The notes beneath the pieces were generated by a model. That model was not told where the DNA came from. It saw nothing but the letters and a program-made list of their open reading frames with translations, and did no database searches. A stretch of 64,000 bases of DNA from Stenotrophomonas maltophilia (GTDB taxonomy: Bacteria; Pseudomonadota; Gammaproteobacteria; Xanthomonadales; Xanthomonadaceae): assembly GCF_023518235.1 (NCBI RefSeq), contig NZ_CP090423.1, positions 4,047,001 through 4,111,000 on the forward strand, given 5' to 3'. Positions 26,349 through 34,287 of the stretch are shown one piece after another. Each line of letters starts with the position of its first letter. Position 1 is the stretch's first letter. The position numbers and the translations under genes are program-made.

Positions 26349-27757
26349 GCGCAGGCCCCGTGTTGCGCATCTTCTTCGCGGCCACCGTGTGCACGGCGCT
26401 GGCCGCCTGCACGATGGGCCCGGACTTCGTGCGTCCGCAGGCGCAACTGCCCAGCCACTGGCAGGGTGAGGCGGTGACCGCCAGTGCAATCGATCAGGAC
26501 GCGGCCTGGTGGGCCGGCTTCGACGATCCACTGCTGGGTCAGCTGGCAGGGCAGGTGTTGCAGGCCAATATCGACCTGCGGCTGGCGGCCAACCGCGTGC
26601 AGCAGAGCCGCGCCGCGCGTGGCATCAGCGCTGCCGACCGTCTGCCCAGCGTCAGCGCAACCGCCAGCGGCGCGCGTGCACGCAACAGCGAGGTGGGCCT
26701 GAACGATCCCTCCGGCAACGGCGGGCGCGACGACTACGGGCTGTTCCAGGCGGGCATGGGCCTGAGCTGGGAGCTGGATCTGTGGGGGCGCGTGCGGCGC
26801 CAGCTGGAAGCGGCCGATGCGCGCGTGCAGATGGCCGAGGAGGATGCGCATGCGGTGCGCATCGCGTTGCTGGCGGAAACCGCGCGTGACTATCTGCAGC
26901 TGCGTGCGACGCGGCAGCTGCGGGCGATCACCGAGGACAATCTGAGCATCGCCCACGACATCAAGCGCCTGACCGAAGCACGCCAGCGCCAGGGCGTGGC
27001 CAGCACGCTGCAGGTCTCCAGCGCGGCGGCGCAGGTGGCCTCATTGCAGGCACGCATCGCGCCGCTGCGGCATCGCGAATCGCAGCTGCGCAATGCGCTG
27101 GCATTCCTGCTGGCGCAACCCCCGCAGGCACTGGATGCGCAGTTGCAGGATGCACGTCGCGACTGGCCGGCGTTGCCGGCGGTGGCGGTGGGTCTGCCCA
27201 GCGAACTGGCCGAGCGCCGCCCGGACATCCGGCGCGCAGAAGCGGCACTGCATGCCGCAACGGCGGGTATCGGGGTGGCCAAGGCCAGCTTCCTGCCGCG
27301 TATCAGGTTGAATGGCGATGCCGGTTTCCAGGCCAAGCAGCTTGATGACCTCGATGGCTGGAACGCGCATCGCTTCAGCGTCGGGCCGGCGATCAGCCTG
27401 CCGATCTTCCAGGGCGGGCGTTTGAAGGCCAATCTCGCGTTGAGCAGGCTGCAGCAGCAGCAGGCGTCGCTGCAGTTCCAGCGCACGGTGCTGCAGGCCT
27501 GGCATGAAGTGGATGACGCCATCGATGGCTATGCCACCGAACAGCAGCGCACCGTGCAGTTGCACGTGGCGGTGGAGGAGAGCGAAACCGCGTTGGGTGC
27601 GGCGCGTCGGCAGTACCAGGCCGGCGTGGTCGACATGCTGGATGTGCTCAGTACCCAGCGCATCGCGCTGGACAACCAGGCCGCGCTGGCCAACAGCCAG
27701 GCCACGGCGGCGATCGCCCGGGTGGAGCTGTACCGCGCGCTGGGCGGCGGCTGGTAA
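26345..27757 (+). CDS. Outer-membrane efflux lipoprotein, NodT/OprM family
   Basis: A 470-aa TolC-superfamily channel with a lipoprotein signal (lipobox ALAAC, Cys22), then MGPDFVRP, typical of the NodT/CusC family. Two outer-membrane-efflux-protein repeats follow, with ELAERRPDIRRAEAAL (the conserved RPDIR motif), SVGPAISLPIFQGGRLKANL and YQAGVVDMLDVLSTQR. It overlaps the adaptor gene by 4 bp, completing a tripartite MFS efflux pump. The substrate is unknown. SMAG hairpins follow the stop. Confidence 0.93.
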   Translation: MSAGPVLRIFFAATVCTALAACTMGPDFVRPQAQLPSHWQGEAVTASAIDQDAAWWAGFDDPLLGQLAGQVLQANIDLRLAANRVQQSRAARGISAADRLPSVSATASGARARNSEVGLNDPSGNGGRDDYGLFQAGMGLSWELDLWGRVRRQLEAADARVQMAEEDAHAVRIALLAETARDYLQLRATRQLRAITEDNLSIAHDIKRLTEARQRQGVASTLQVSSAAAQVASLQARIAPLRHRESQLRNALAFLLAQPPQALDAQLQDARRDWPALPAVAVGLPSELAERRPDIRRAEAALHAATAGIGVAKASFLPRIRLNGDAGFQAKQLDDLDGWNAHRFSVGPAISLPIFQGGRLKANLALSRLQQQQASLQFQRTVLQAWHEVDDAIDGYATEQQRTVQLHVAVEESETALGAARRQYQAGVVDMLDVLSTQRIALDNQAALANSQATAAIARVELYRALGGGW

Positions 27758-27889
27758 TGCCGGCCAGCGGCCGGCACTACCTCGCGCCCGGTAGTTGCCA
27801 ACCTGGGTTGGCAGCTTTTTGCAGAAGCGCCAACCAAGGTTGGCATCTACCAGAGCATGGTCAGCGCCGGGCCATGCCCGGCGGGCACC
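27758..27889. repeat. Cluster of SMAG-type hairpins
   Basis: Three units: TGCCGGCC-AGC-GGCCGGCA then CTAC (27758-27780); an inverted pair, GTAGTTGCCAACC...GGTTGGCA and GCCAACC-AA-GGTTGGC-ATCTAC (27791-27850); and CGCCGGGC-CAT-GCCCGGCG (27865-27883). The cluster fills the whole gap between the efflux operon and the convergent hypothetical gene. Confidence 0.8.
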
Positions 27890-28228
27890 TCAACGTACGT
27901 CGCGCAGTTCCCAGTGGCTGCCGGCCAGCAGGCGCAGGCGCTGCTTGAACACGTCACTGTCGATGCGGGTGGTGGCCACCAGGTTGATGCGCAGGTCCTT
28001 CTGTTCGCCGGTCACGGTGGCGTCCGGATCGGTCACGCCCCACTGCGGTTCCACCGCATCCGGGTCGGGCTGCTTGGCCTTCCAGCGCTCGAACAGCGTG
28101 CCGCTGCGCAGGGCGTTCTGCAGTTCCTCGGCGAAGCCGGCGGCGCCCTGCGAATGGAAGGACAGGTCAGGGTCGTTGCCGCGGGCCTTGGACGGGTCGG
28201 GCAGGCTGATGTGGTACTGCGCAGGCAT
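27890..28228 (-). CDS. Small conserved hypothetical protein
   Basis: A 112-aa protein, soluble and hydrophilic, starting MPAQYHISLPDPSKARG and containing FHSQGAAGFAEELQNALR and RINLVATTRIDSDVFKQRLRLL. I do not recognise a family. The ATG at 28228 has AAGGAGAA close upstream. It lies 77 bp downstream of the DegV gene on the same strand. The reading frame ends immediately at the repeat cluster. Confidence 0.65.
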   Translation of the reverse strand: MPAQYHISLPDPSKARGNDPDLSFHSQGAAGFAEELQNALRSGTLFERWKAKQPDPDAVEPQWGVTDPDATVTGEQKDLRINLVATTRIDSDVFKQRLRLLAGSHWELRDVR

Positions 28229-28305
28229 GGTGTTCTCCTTGAAGTGCGGCAAGGCTGGCACAGTCGCGGTGGAATCGATGTGCAGATTCCCGCCGCGGTT
28301 GGCCT

Positions 28306-29247
28306 TCATTCAAACCGATGCGGCCCATCGGCAAAGCCCACGGTGACCGCGCCCTTGCCGACGTTGACCATGCCGGTCAGGCTCATCACCGACTCATACA
28401 CGCTGACGCCGTGCTCGGCGCAGACCTGCTTCAATGCCGCATAGCCGGGCAGGGCGCGCAGTTCGTCCAGTTCACCGCCGTAGCTGACGCACACCGTCGG
28501 TGTCATCAGCCCGGCGCGTACACGCTGGCCCACCACGGCGAACAGCTTCTGTACGGCGTTGTCGAAGCCTTTGATCTTGGCCACCGGCCCGGTCTCGCCG
28601 CGGTAGCCGTGCAGCACCGGCTTGATGTCCAGCGCGCTGCCCAGCGCGGCACTGAGCAGGCCGACGCTGCGGTCACCCTTGTGCCGTGCACGTGCGCGCA
28701 TGTAGTACAGGTCGCGGGTGACCATGTAGCCATGCACGTTGCCGGCCAGTTCCTCCAGCCGCTCGCGGATCTGCTGCACGCTGGCGTTGCTGTCGCGCAG
28801 GCGCACGGCCTCGATCGCGGTCACCGCCTGCGCCGCAAACAGGTTCTGGGTGTCGAGCACGCGCAGCGCGAACGGCGAGTTGTAGCCCGCCGCCTGCCGC
28901 ACCGGCTTGTAGTCGTTGAGGATGGCGAAGCTGGCCTGCAGCGCGTTGTCGTGGATGGGGCTGCGGGTCTTGGTGATGGTCATGCAGAACACGTGGTCGT
29001 AGTCGATCACCAGCTGCTGCAGGAACAGGTCGCGGATCTGGTTGACGCTGAAGGGGATGGTTTCCGCTTCAGCGCCATGCTCGGCCACATGGGCGTGCAG
29101 GAAACTGAGCGTGGCCTGCTCATCGCGGTGATCGGCCAGCACGGCTTCGCCGATGCGGACGGTGATCGGCAGCAGCACGATGTTGTGTTCGGCGATGAAG
29201 TCCTGCGGCAGGTCGCAGGCCGAGTCGACGACGATTCCGATGCGCAT
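28306..29247 (-). CDS. DegV family protein (fatty-acid binding / FakB-like)
   Basis: A 313-aa DegV-fold protein: IGIVVDSACDLPQDFI at the start, LLPITVRIGEAVLADH, TKTRSPIHDNALQAS, and the C-terminal GMVNVGKGAVTVGF. DegV proteins bind a fatty acid and, in Gram-positives, present it to FakA kinase. No FakA gene is visible nearby, so the role in this organism is open. Long inserts (about residues 90-130) are usual for proteobacterial members. Confidence 0.87.
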   Translation of the reverse strand: MRIGIVVDSACDLPQDFIAEHNIVLLPITVRIGEAVLADHRDEQATLSFLHAHVAEHGAEAETIPFSVNQIRDLFLQQLVIDYDHVFCMTITKTRSPIHDNALQASFAILNDYKPVRQAAGYNSPFALRVLDTQNLFAAQAVTAIEAVRLRDSNASVQQIRERLEELAGNVHGYMVTRDLYYMRARARHKGDRSVGLLSAALGSALDIKPVLHGYRGETGPVAKIKGFDNAVQKLFAVVGQRVRAGLMTPTVCVSYGGELDELRALPGYAALKQVCAEHGVSVYESVMSLTGMVNVGKGAVTVGFADGPHRFE

Positions 29248-29342
29248 CCGCGGCTCCCCCTCCAGGGCGGTTGTAGGTTCGGAAATGTGAAAACTATCTC
29301 AAAACCGCGCCCGGCGCGCGAGGGAAATACGCCAGTGCCTGT

Positions 29343-29975
29343 TCAGCGACTACGCTGCACCGCCACTGGCAGGCTGTCCAGGCGCTGCCACTCGGGCTGC
29401 TGCAACAGGCCCGGATCGTCCAGCACGGCGGCGATCAACGGGTGCGCATCGTTGCCCCAGAACAGTTCATCGCCGATGGCCAGGGTCGGCACGCCGAACA
29501 CACCGGCGCCGATGGCGGCGTCCGTGTTGCGCCGCAGCTGCTCCTTCACCGCCGGATCGGCAATGGCGGTGGCCACATCCTCGATGTCCAGCCGGGCGCC
29601 GGGCTCGCGCAGAGCCTCGGCACTGTCGCCGGCGTTGCCCTCGCGCCAGATCCAGTCAAACAGCACGTCCACCGCCTGCGCGCTGGCACCGGCCGCCAGG
29701 CACAGGCGCAGCGCCGACAGCGGGTTGAACGGATGGCCCGGTGGGAAACGCAGCGGCGTGCCCTCGGCCTGCGCGGTCCACTGCAGCTGGCGGTACATGA
29801 AGCGGCGCTTGGCCGGAATCTCGGCCGGGCCGAGGTTGCCCAGGTGATGCAGCACCGCACCGAAGGCGATCGGCACCGGCTGGATCTGGCCGAACTGCGG
29901 CAGCCGCTTCAGCTTCTGCCAGTGCAGGTAGGAATAGGGCGAGACGAAGTCGAAATACCAGCGCAGCGTGGCCAT
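29343..29975 (-). CDS. 2-hydroxychromene-2-carboxylate isomerase (DsbA-like/kappa-class GST fold)
   Basis: A 210-aa protein with a DsbA-like thioredoxin fold with helical insertion. The N-terminal YFDFVSPYSYL carries the catalytic Ser12, which replaces the Cys pair. GVFGVPTLAIGDELFWGND near the end holds the cis-Pro loop and the FWG-(N/Q)-D signature. Characterised members isomerise a naphthalene-degradation intermediate using glutathione; in organisms without that pathway the substrate is unknown. The start at 29975 is the ATG with AAGGAAA upstream. It follows the amidohydrolase gene by 20 bp, so co-transcription is likely. Confidence 0.87.
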   Translation of the reverse strand: MATLRWYFDFVSPYSYLHWQKLKRLPQFGQIQPVPIAFGAVLHHLGNLGPAEIPAKRRFMYRQLQWTAQAEGTPLRFPPGHPFNPLSALRLCLAAGASAQAVDVLFDWIWREGNAGDSAEALREPGARLDIEDVATAIADPAVKEQLRRNTDAAIGAGVFGVPTLAIGDELFWGNDAHPLIAAVLDDPGLLQQPEWQRLDSLPVAVQRSR

Positions 29976-29995
29976 GAGGGTTTCCTTGAAGGCGG

Positions 29996-31258
29996 TCAGG
30001 GCTGCGCGTTGCGCTGCAGGTAGCGGTCGCGCAGTTCGGTCTGGCGCGAGCGCATCGGCATCGCACGGCCGCCCAGCCAGACCTGTTCGGCATAGTGCGC
30101 CACATCCAGCGGGTCGCCTTCCCACAGCACCAGGTCGGCGCGCTTGCCCGGCTCGATGCTGCCGATCTGGTCGGCCACGCCGAAGGCCTGTGCCGGAACC
30201 CGGGTCAGGCCGGCCAGGCCATCGGCCCAGGGCAGGCCGTTGGCGACCGCGTTGCCGGCCAGCTGGCGCATCTTGCGCGCGTTGTGCGAGGCATCGCCGC
30301 GCTGCACGAACGACACCGCCACGCCGGCCCGCTGCAGGCGCGCGGCATTTTCCAGGGTGGCACCGATCTGGTCGAAGCTGGCCGGCAGGTTGGCCAGCAC
30401 GTCGACGAACACCGGCACATGCGCCGCTGCCAGTTCCGGCGCCAGCTGCCAGGCCTCGCTGCCGCCGGCCAGGGCGATCTTCACTTTCTCGCGCGCGGCC
30501 CAGCGCAGCAGCTGGCGGATGTCCGCCGCGCGGTCCACCTCCACCACGATACGGCCCTGGCCGGCCAGGTAGCGGCCCAGCGTGCGCCGCCCGGCCGGGG
30601 TCAGCAAGGCATGCGGCGAATCGGCGGGCACCTGGCCGCGGGCCTCATCCACCATCTGCTGCAGCAGCATCCATTGCGCCGCGCGCGAGTGGCCGGTCAG
30701 CTCCGATGCTGACGAGCCCAGGCGCAGGAACAGGGCGTGCGGCCCGAGGGGATCGGCGCTGCCGTCCAGCCGGACCACGCCGCCCTGGCCGGCCACGAAG
30801 CCGCCTCCGGTGGCCGCACCCAGCGCGGTGAAGCCGATGCCCTCCAGCCGCGCCACCGGGATCAGCACCGAGGCCGGGTTGTAGGCCAGGGTGACGTCGA
30901 ACTCGGGTCGCAGCGGTTGCTCGCCGATCTTCAGCGTGCTGTCGACCGTGCTCGATTCACCGGAGACTTCTTCGATGCCGATCTCGGTGATGCCACCGAA
31001 CAGTGCCGGGGTCAGCGGCCGACCATTGGCCTCGACCGCGGTCACCCCGGCCGGTGCCGACAGGCCGGCACCCACCGCGCGGATGATGCCGCCCTGCACC
31101 AGTACGTCGGCGTTGTGCAGGCTGCCGCGCGCGCTGGCGGTGTGCACCGTGGCGTTGCGCACCAGCAGGTCCTGCGCCGATGCCGTGGTTGCCAGCAACA
31201 GCAATGCCACCACGGTAGCGCCGGGCCATGCCCGGCGACGCTTGTTCAACGCGCCCAT
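29996..31258 (-). CDS. Amidohydrolase-like protein lacking the HxH metal motif
   Basis: A 420-aa exported protein of the amidohydrolase superfamily. The composite beta domain is recognisable (NADVLVQGGIIRAVGAGL, and C-terminally IGSIEPGKRADLVLWEGDPL). The usual metal motif after the first strand, TPGLID-H-x-H, is replaced by TPALFGGITEIGIEE, with no histidines. Other expected His ligands are also missing, so it is probably catalytically inactive or a partner subunit. It starts within the stop of the intact amidohydrolase upstream (TGATG), implying coupled synthesis. Residues about 7-15 of its signal peptide (RRRAWPGAT) are encoded by a SMAG repeat. Confidence 0.85.
   Translation of the reverse strand: MGALNKRRRAWPGATVVALLLLATTASAQDLLVRNATVHTASARGSLHNADVLVQGGIIRAVGAGLSAPAGVTAVEANGRPLTPALFGGITEIGIEEVSGESSTVDSTLKIGEQPLRPEFDVTLAYNPASVLIPVARLEGIGFTALGAATGGGFVAGQGGVVRLDGSADPLGPHALFLRLGSSASELTGHSRAAQWMLLQQMVDEARGQVPADSPHALLTPAGRRTLGRYLAGQGRIVVEVDRAADIRQLLRWAAREKVKIALAGGSEAWQLAPELAAAHVPVFVDVLANLPASFDQIGATLENAARLQRAGVAVSFVQRGDASHNARKMRQLAGNAVANGLPWADGLAGLTRVPAQAFGVADQIGSIEPGKRADLVLWEGDPLDVAHYAEQVWLGGRAMPMRSRQTELRDRYLQRNAQP
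31215..31238. repeat. SMAG repeat inside a signal-peptide coding region
   Basis: GTAGCGCCGGGCCATGCCCGGCG-AC, identical in form to intergenic copies at 27865, 52353 and 61313, lies within the 5' end of the metal-less amidohydrolase gene and is translated as part of the signal sequence. Confidence 0.75.
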
Positions 31259-32667
31259 CAGCGTACCTCCTGGCCAAGCTGGAAATCTGAGCGCGGCGTG
31301 GCCTCGGGCACGCTGCGGTCATACAAGCGCCGGCCATCAATGAAGACCTGTTCGGCCAGCGCATAGGAACTGAAGGGGTTGCCGTTCCACACCACCACGT
31401 CGGCCATCTTGCCGGCCTCCAGGGTGCCGGTCTGGCCCTCGATGCCCAGCGCCTTGGCGGCGTTGGCGGTCATCCAGGTGATGGCATGTTCGGGGGTGAT
31501 CTCCGGCATGCGCGCGCGTCGTGCCGAGGCCATCACCTTGGCCGCTTCCTGGTTCAGGCGCTGGATGCCTTCGGGCGAATCGGAATGGACGATGGCACAG
31601 CTGTTCTTCGGCCGGTCAACCAGCGCGATGTTCTCCTGGATGCCGTCGAAGGCTTCCATCTTGAAGCCCCACCAGTCGGCCCACAGTGCACCGCAGACGC
31701 CGTCGGCGGCCAGCCGGTCGGCCAGCTTGTAGGCCTCCACGCCATGGTGGAAGGCGGCCACCTTGAAGCCGAATTCCTTGGCCAGGTCGAGCATGGTGGC
31801 CATTTCGTCGGCGCGGTAGCAGTGGATGTGCACGCGGATGTCGCCCTGGATCGCGCCCGCCAGCGTGTCCAGCTTGAGGTCGCGCTTGCCACCGGCATCG
31901 CCGGCGCTGTCGCCCTTGTCGCTGCCGAACCAGCGCTTGCGCTTGGCCGCCTTGGGCGTGTTCTTGGCGATGTAGTCGGCAGCGTCGATGAAGGCGGCAC
32001 GGTAGCCGGCCACGTTGCCCATGCGCGTGGCCGGGGCTACGCCCTTGCCTTCGCCGTAGACCCGCTTGGGGTTTTCGCCGCAGGCCATCTTCAGGCCCCA
32101 TGGCGCGCCGGGGAACTTCATCGCCTGGTAGGTGATGGCCGGTACGTTCTTCAGGGTGACGCCACGGCCGCCCACCAGGTTGGCCGAGCCGGGCAGCACC
32201 TGCATGCTGGTCACGCCGCCGGCCAGCGCGGTGGCAAAGCCGGGGTCCTGCGGCCACACCGAGTGCTCGGCCCAGACGTTGGCGGTGACCGGCGCGGTGA
32301 CTTCGTTGCCGTCGCTGTGCGCGCCGACGCCGGGGCTGGGGTAGACGCCCAGGTGTGAGTGCACGTCGATCAGCCCCGGCGTCACCCACTTGCCCTGCGC
32401 ATCGATGCGGGTGACTCCGGCGTCGGCCTGCAGTTGGCGGCCAACGGCGGCGATACGGCCGTCGCGCAGCAGCACGTCGGCGTTGTCCAGGCGTTGGCCG
32501 GTACCGGTCAGCACGGTGGCGTTGTGGATCAGCACCGGCGCATCGGGATGGGCCTGGTAGGTGCTGGGATAGGGGTCTGCCACGAAGCGCGAGGCGCCCA
32601 CGGCGGGTGCGGTGGCCATGGCCAACAGTGCCAGCCCCACCCCAGCGCGCAGCATCGTTGATGTCAT
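31258..32667 (-). CDS. Amidohydrolase, exported, with intact metal site
   Basis: A 469-aa protein with a signal peptide (residues 1-25) and a complete amidohydrolase fold: VLIHNATVLTGTGQRLDNADVLLRDGRI (beta domain, here in two parts, VLIHNATVLTG and LDNADVLLRDGRI), metal motif TPGLIDVHSHLG, IHCYRADEM, FHHGVEAYKLADRL and IVHSDSPEG. Members of this exported branch resemble imidazolonepropionase/Xaa-Pro dipeptidase-like enzymes. The substrate is unknown. Translation is coupled to the metal-less paralogue downstream. Confidence 0.88.
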   Translation of the reverse strand: MTSTMLRAGVGLALLAMATAPAVGASRFVADPYPSTYQAHPDAPVLIHNATVLTGTGQRLDNADVLLRDGRIAAVGRQLQADAGVTRIDAQGKWVTPGLIDVHSHLGVYPSPGVGAHSDGNEVTAPVTANVWAEHSVWPQDPGFATALAGGVTSMQVLPGSANLVGGRGVTLKNVPAITYQAMKFPGAPWGLKMACGENPKRVYGEGKGVAPATRMGNVAGYRAAFIDAADYIAKNTPKAAKRKRWFGSDKGDSAGDAGGKRDLKLDTLAGAIQGDIRVHIHCYRADEMATMLDLAKEFGFKVAAFHHGVEAYKLADRLAADGVCGALWADWWGFKMEAFDGIQENIALVDRPKNSCAIVHSDSPEGIQRLNQEAAKVMASARRARMPEITPEHAITWMTANAAKALGIEGQTGTLEAGKMADVVVWNGNPFSSYALAEQVFIDGRRLYDRSVPEATPRSDFQLGQEVR

Positions 32668-32819
32668 CCAGCTCCCCTCCAGGCATAGTCCAGCCGCCGA
32701 CGCTAGCCGGGCGGTGGTGGGCTTGCCAAGTGACCTTCTTCACAGGGCAGTGGCGGGCGGCTCGACGGCATCGCCCGGCTGGCTGAAAATAGCCGGTCCC
32801 CCGCCGTACCGGACCGACC

Positions 32820-33596
32820 ATGAAGAGCAAGCAGGAAATCGTCGACAACTGGTTGCCACGCTATACCGGCGTGCCGCTGGACCAGTTCGGCCAGCACATC
32901 CTGCTGACCAACTTCGGCGGCTACCTGCATACCTTTTCCGAGCTGACCGGCGCACCCGTCATCGGCCTGGACCGGCCCATGGCCAGTGCGACCATCGACG
33001 GCATCACCATGATCAACTTCGGCATGGGCAGCCCCAACGCCGCGATCATCATGGATCTGCTGTCGGCGGTGATGCCCAAGGCGGTGCTGTTCCTGGGCAA
33101 GTGCGGTGGACTGAAGCGCAAGAACCAGCTGGGCGACCTGGTGCTGCCGATCGCTGCGATCCGGGGCGAGGGCACCTCGGGCGACTACCTGCCGCCGGAA
33201 GTTCCGGCCTTGCCGGCCTTCGCGCTGCAGCGTGCGGTGTCGACCATGATCCGCGACCTCGGTCACGACTACTGGACCGGCACCGTCTACACCACCAACC
33301 GCCGGGTCTGGGAGCACGACGAGGCGTTCAAGGAGCGGCTGCGGGCGATGCGCTGCATGGCCATCGACATGGAGACGGCCACGGTGTTCGCCGCCGGCTT
33401 TGCCAACCACATCCCCAGCGGCGCGCTGCTGCTGGTTTCGGACCAGCCGATGATCCCGGACGGGGTCAAGACCGAGGCCTCCGATGCCAAGGTCAGCTCC
33501 CAGTTCGTGCAAAACCATATCCAGATCGGCATCGAGGCGCTTAAGCTTATCCGGCGCAACGGCAAGTCGGTCCGCCACCTGCGCTTCGACGAATGA
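32820..33596 (+). CDS. amn: AMP nucleosidase
   Basis: A 258-aa nucleoside phosphorylase-fold enzyme of the short AMP nucleosidase group (AMP to adenine plus ribose 5-phosphate). Visible are ILLTNFGGYLHTF, GKCGGLKRKNQLGDLVLP (phosphate/ribose loop), YWTGTVYTTNRRVWEHDE and AIDMETATVFAAGFANHIP (the ribose-binding Glu). The E. coli enzyme is longer because of an extra N-terminal domain that is absent here. It is divergent from the amidohydrolase pair. The DUF924 gene follows 43 bp later on the same strand. Confidence 0.88.
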   Translation: MKSKQEIVDNWLPRYTGVPLDQFGQHILLTNFGGYLHTFSELTGAPVIGLDRPMASATIDGITMINFGMGSPNAAIIMDLLSAVMPKAVLFLGKCGGLKRKNQLGDLVLPIAAIRGEGTSGDYLPPEVPALPAFALQRAVSTMIRDLGHDYWTGTVYTTNRRVWEHDEAFKERLRAMRCMAIDMETATVFAAGFANHIPSGALLLVSDQPMIPDGVKTEASDAKVSSQFVQNHIQIGIEALKLIRRNGKSVRHLRFDE

Positions 33597-33639
33597 TGAT
33601 GACGGCCTGGCGCGGCGCGCCGGCCCTGGGGAGTAGGTG

Positions 33640-34179
33640 ATGGATGTTGCCGCGCAAGTGGTGGAATTCTGGAAGGAGGCGGGCCCTGCAAAGTGGTTCG
33701 CCCGCGACGACGCGTTCGACGCGCAGTTCCGCCAGTTGTTTCTGGATGAGCATTTCGCTGCGGCCTCGCGCGCGCGCGAACACTGGCTGGGCAGTGCCGA
33801 GGGCGCGCTGGCATTGATGCTGCTGCTGGACCAGTTCCCGCGCAACTGCTTCCGCGGGACCGCCCATTCCTACGCTACCGACGGCCTGGCGCGGCACTAC
33901 GCCATGCGTGCGATCGAGGAAGGGCTGGACCTGCAGCTGGTGCCGAAGCTGCGCGCCTTCATCTATCTGCCGTTCGAGCACTCTGAAGATCCGCTGGACC
34001 AGGACCGTTCGGTGGCGATGTTCGACGTGCTCGGTGACAAGGAATACCTGCAGTACGCCGAACTGCATCGCGACATCATCCGCCGCTTCGGCCGTTTCCC
34101 GCACCGCAACGCAGTGCTCGGCCGTTTTCCCACGGCCGAAGAGCTGGATTACCTGGCCGAAGGTGGCTTCGCCGGGTAG
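33640..34179 (+). CDS. DUF924 family protein
   Basis: A 179-aa all-helical protein of the DUF924 family. Typical blocks are VEFWKEAGPAKWFARDDAFD, LALMLLLDQFPRNCFRGTAHSYATD, FIYLPFEHSEDPLDQDRS and FGRFPHRNAVLGR. The function is unknown; the fold resembles tetratricopeptide-like helices. A GTG at 33637 is an alternative start. The TAG stop lies in the GTAG end of a SMAG hairpin. Confidence 0.88.
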   Translation: MDVAAQVVEFWKEAGPAKWFARDDAFDAQFRQLFLDEHFAAASRAREHWLGSAEGALALMLLLDQFPRNCFRGTAHSYATDGLARHYAMRAIEEGLDLQLVPKLRAFIYLPFEHSEDPLDQDRSVAMFDVLGDKEYLQYAELHRDIIRRFGRFPHRNAVLGRFPTAEELDYLAEGGFAG

Positions 34180-34198
34180 ATCCACGCCATGCGTGGAT
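34176..34198 (+). repeat. SMAG hairpin at the DUF924 stop codon
   Basis: GTAG followed by hairpin TCCACGC-CAT-GCGTGGA (34181-34197). The TAG at 34177-34179 is the stop codon. Confidence 0.75.
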
Positions 34199-34202
34199 GC
34201 AG

Positions 34203-34228
34203 AAAACGCCGGCGAATGCCGGCGTTTT
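34203..34228. terminator. Bidirectional rho-independent terminator
   Basis: AAAACGCCGGC-GAAT-GCCGGCGTTTT: an 11-bp stem with a T-run on both strands, between the convergent DUF924 and glutaredoxin-fusion genes. Confidence 0.88.
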
Positions 34229-34235
34229 CTGTGCT

Positions 34236-34274
34236 GGGCTCAGATCCCTTTCCGCAGGAGAGGGCTCTGACCCC
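34236..34274. repeat. GGGGTCAG-type palindrome (imperfect copy)
   Basis: GGGCTCAGATCCCTTTCC-GCA-GGAGAGGGCTCTGACCCC, written as two arms with a few mismatches. Same family as 8085-8125 and 14845-14932. Confidence 0.7.
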
Positions 34275-34287
34275 ATGCCGGAACCGA

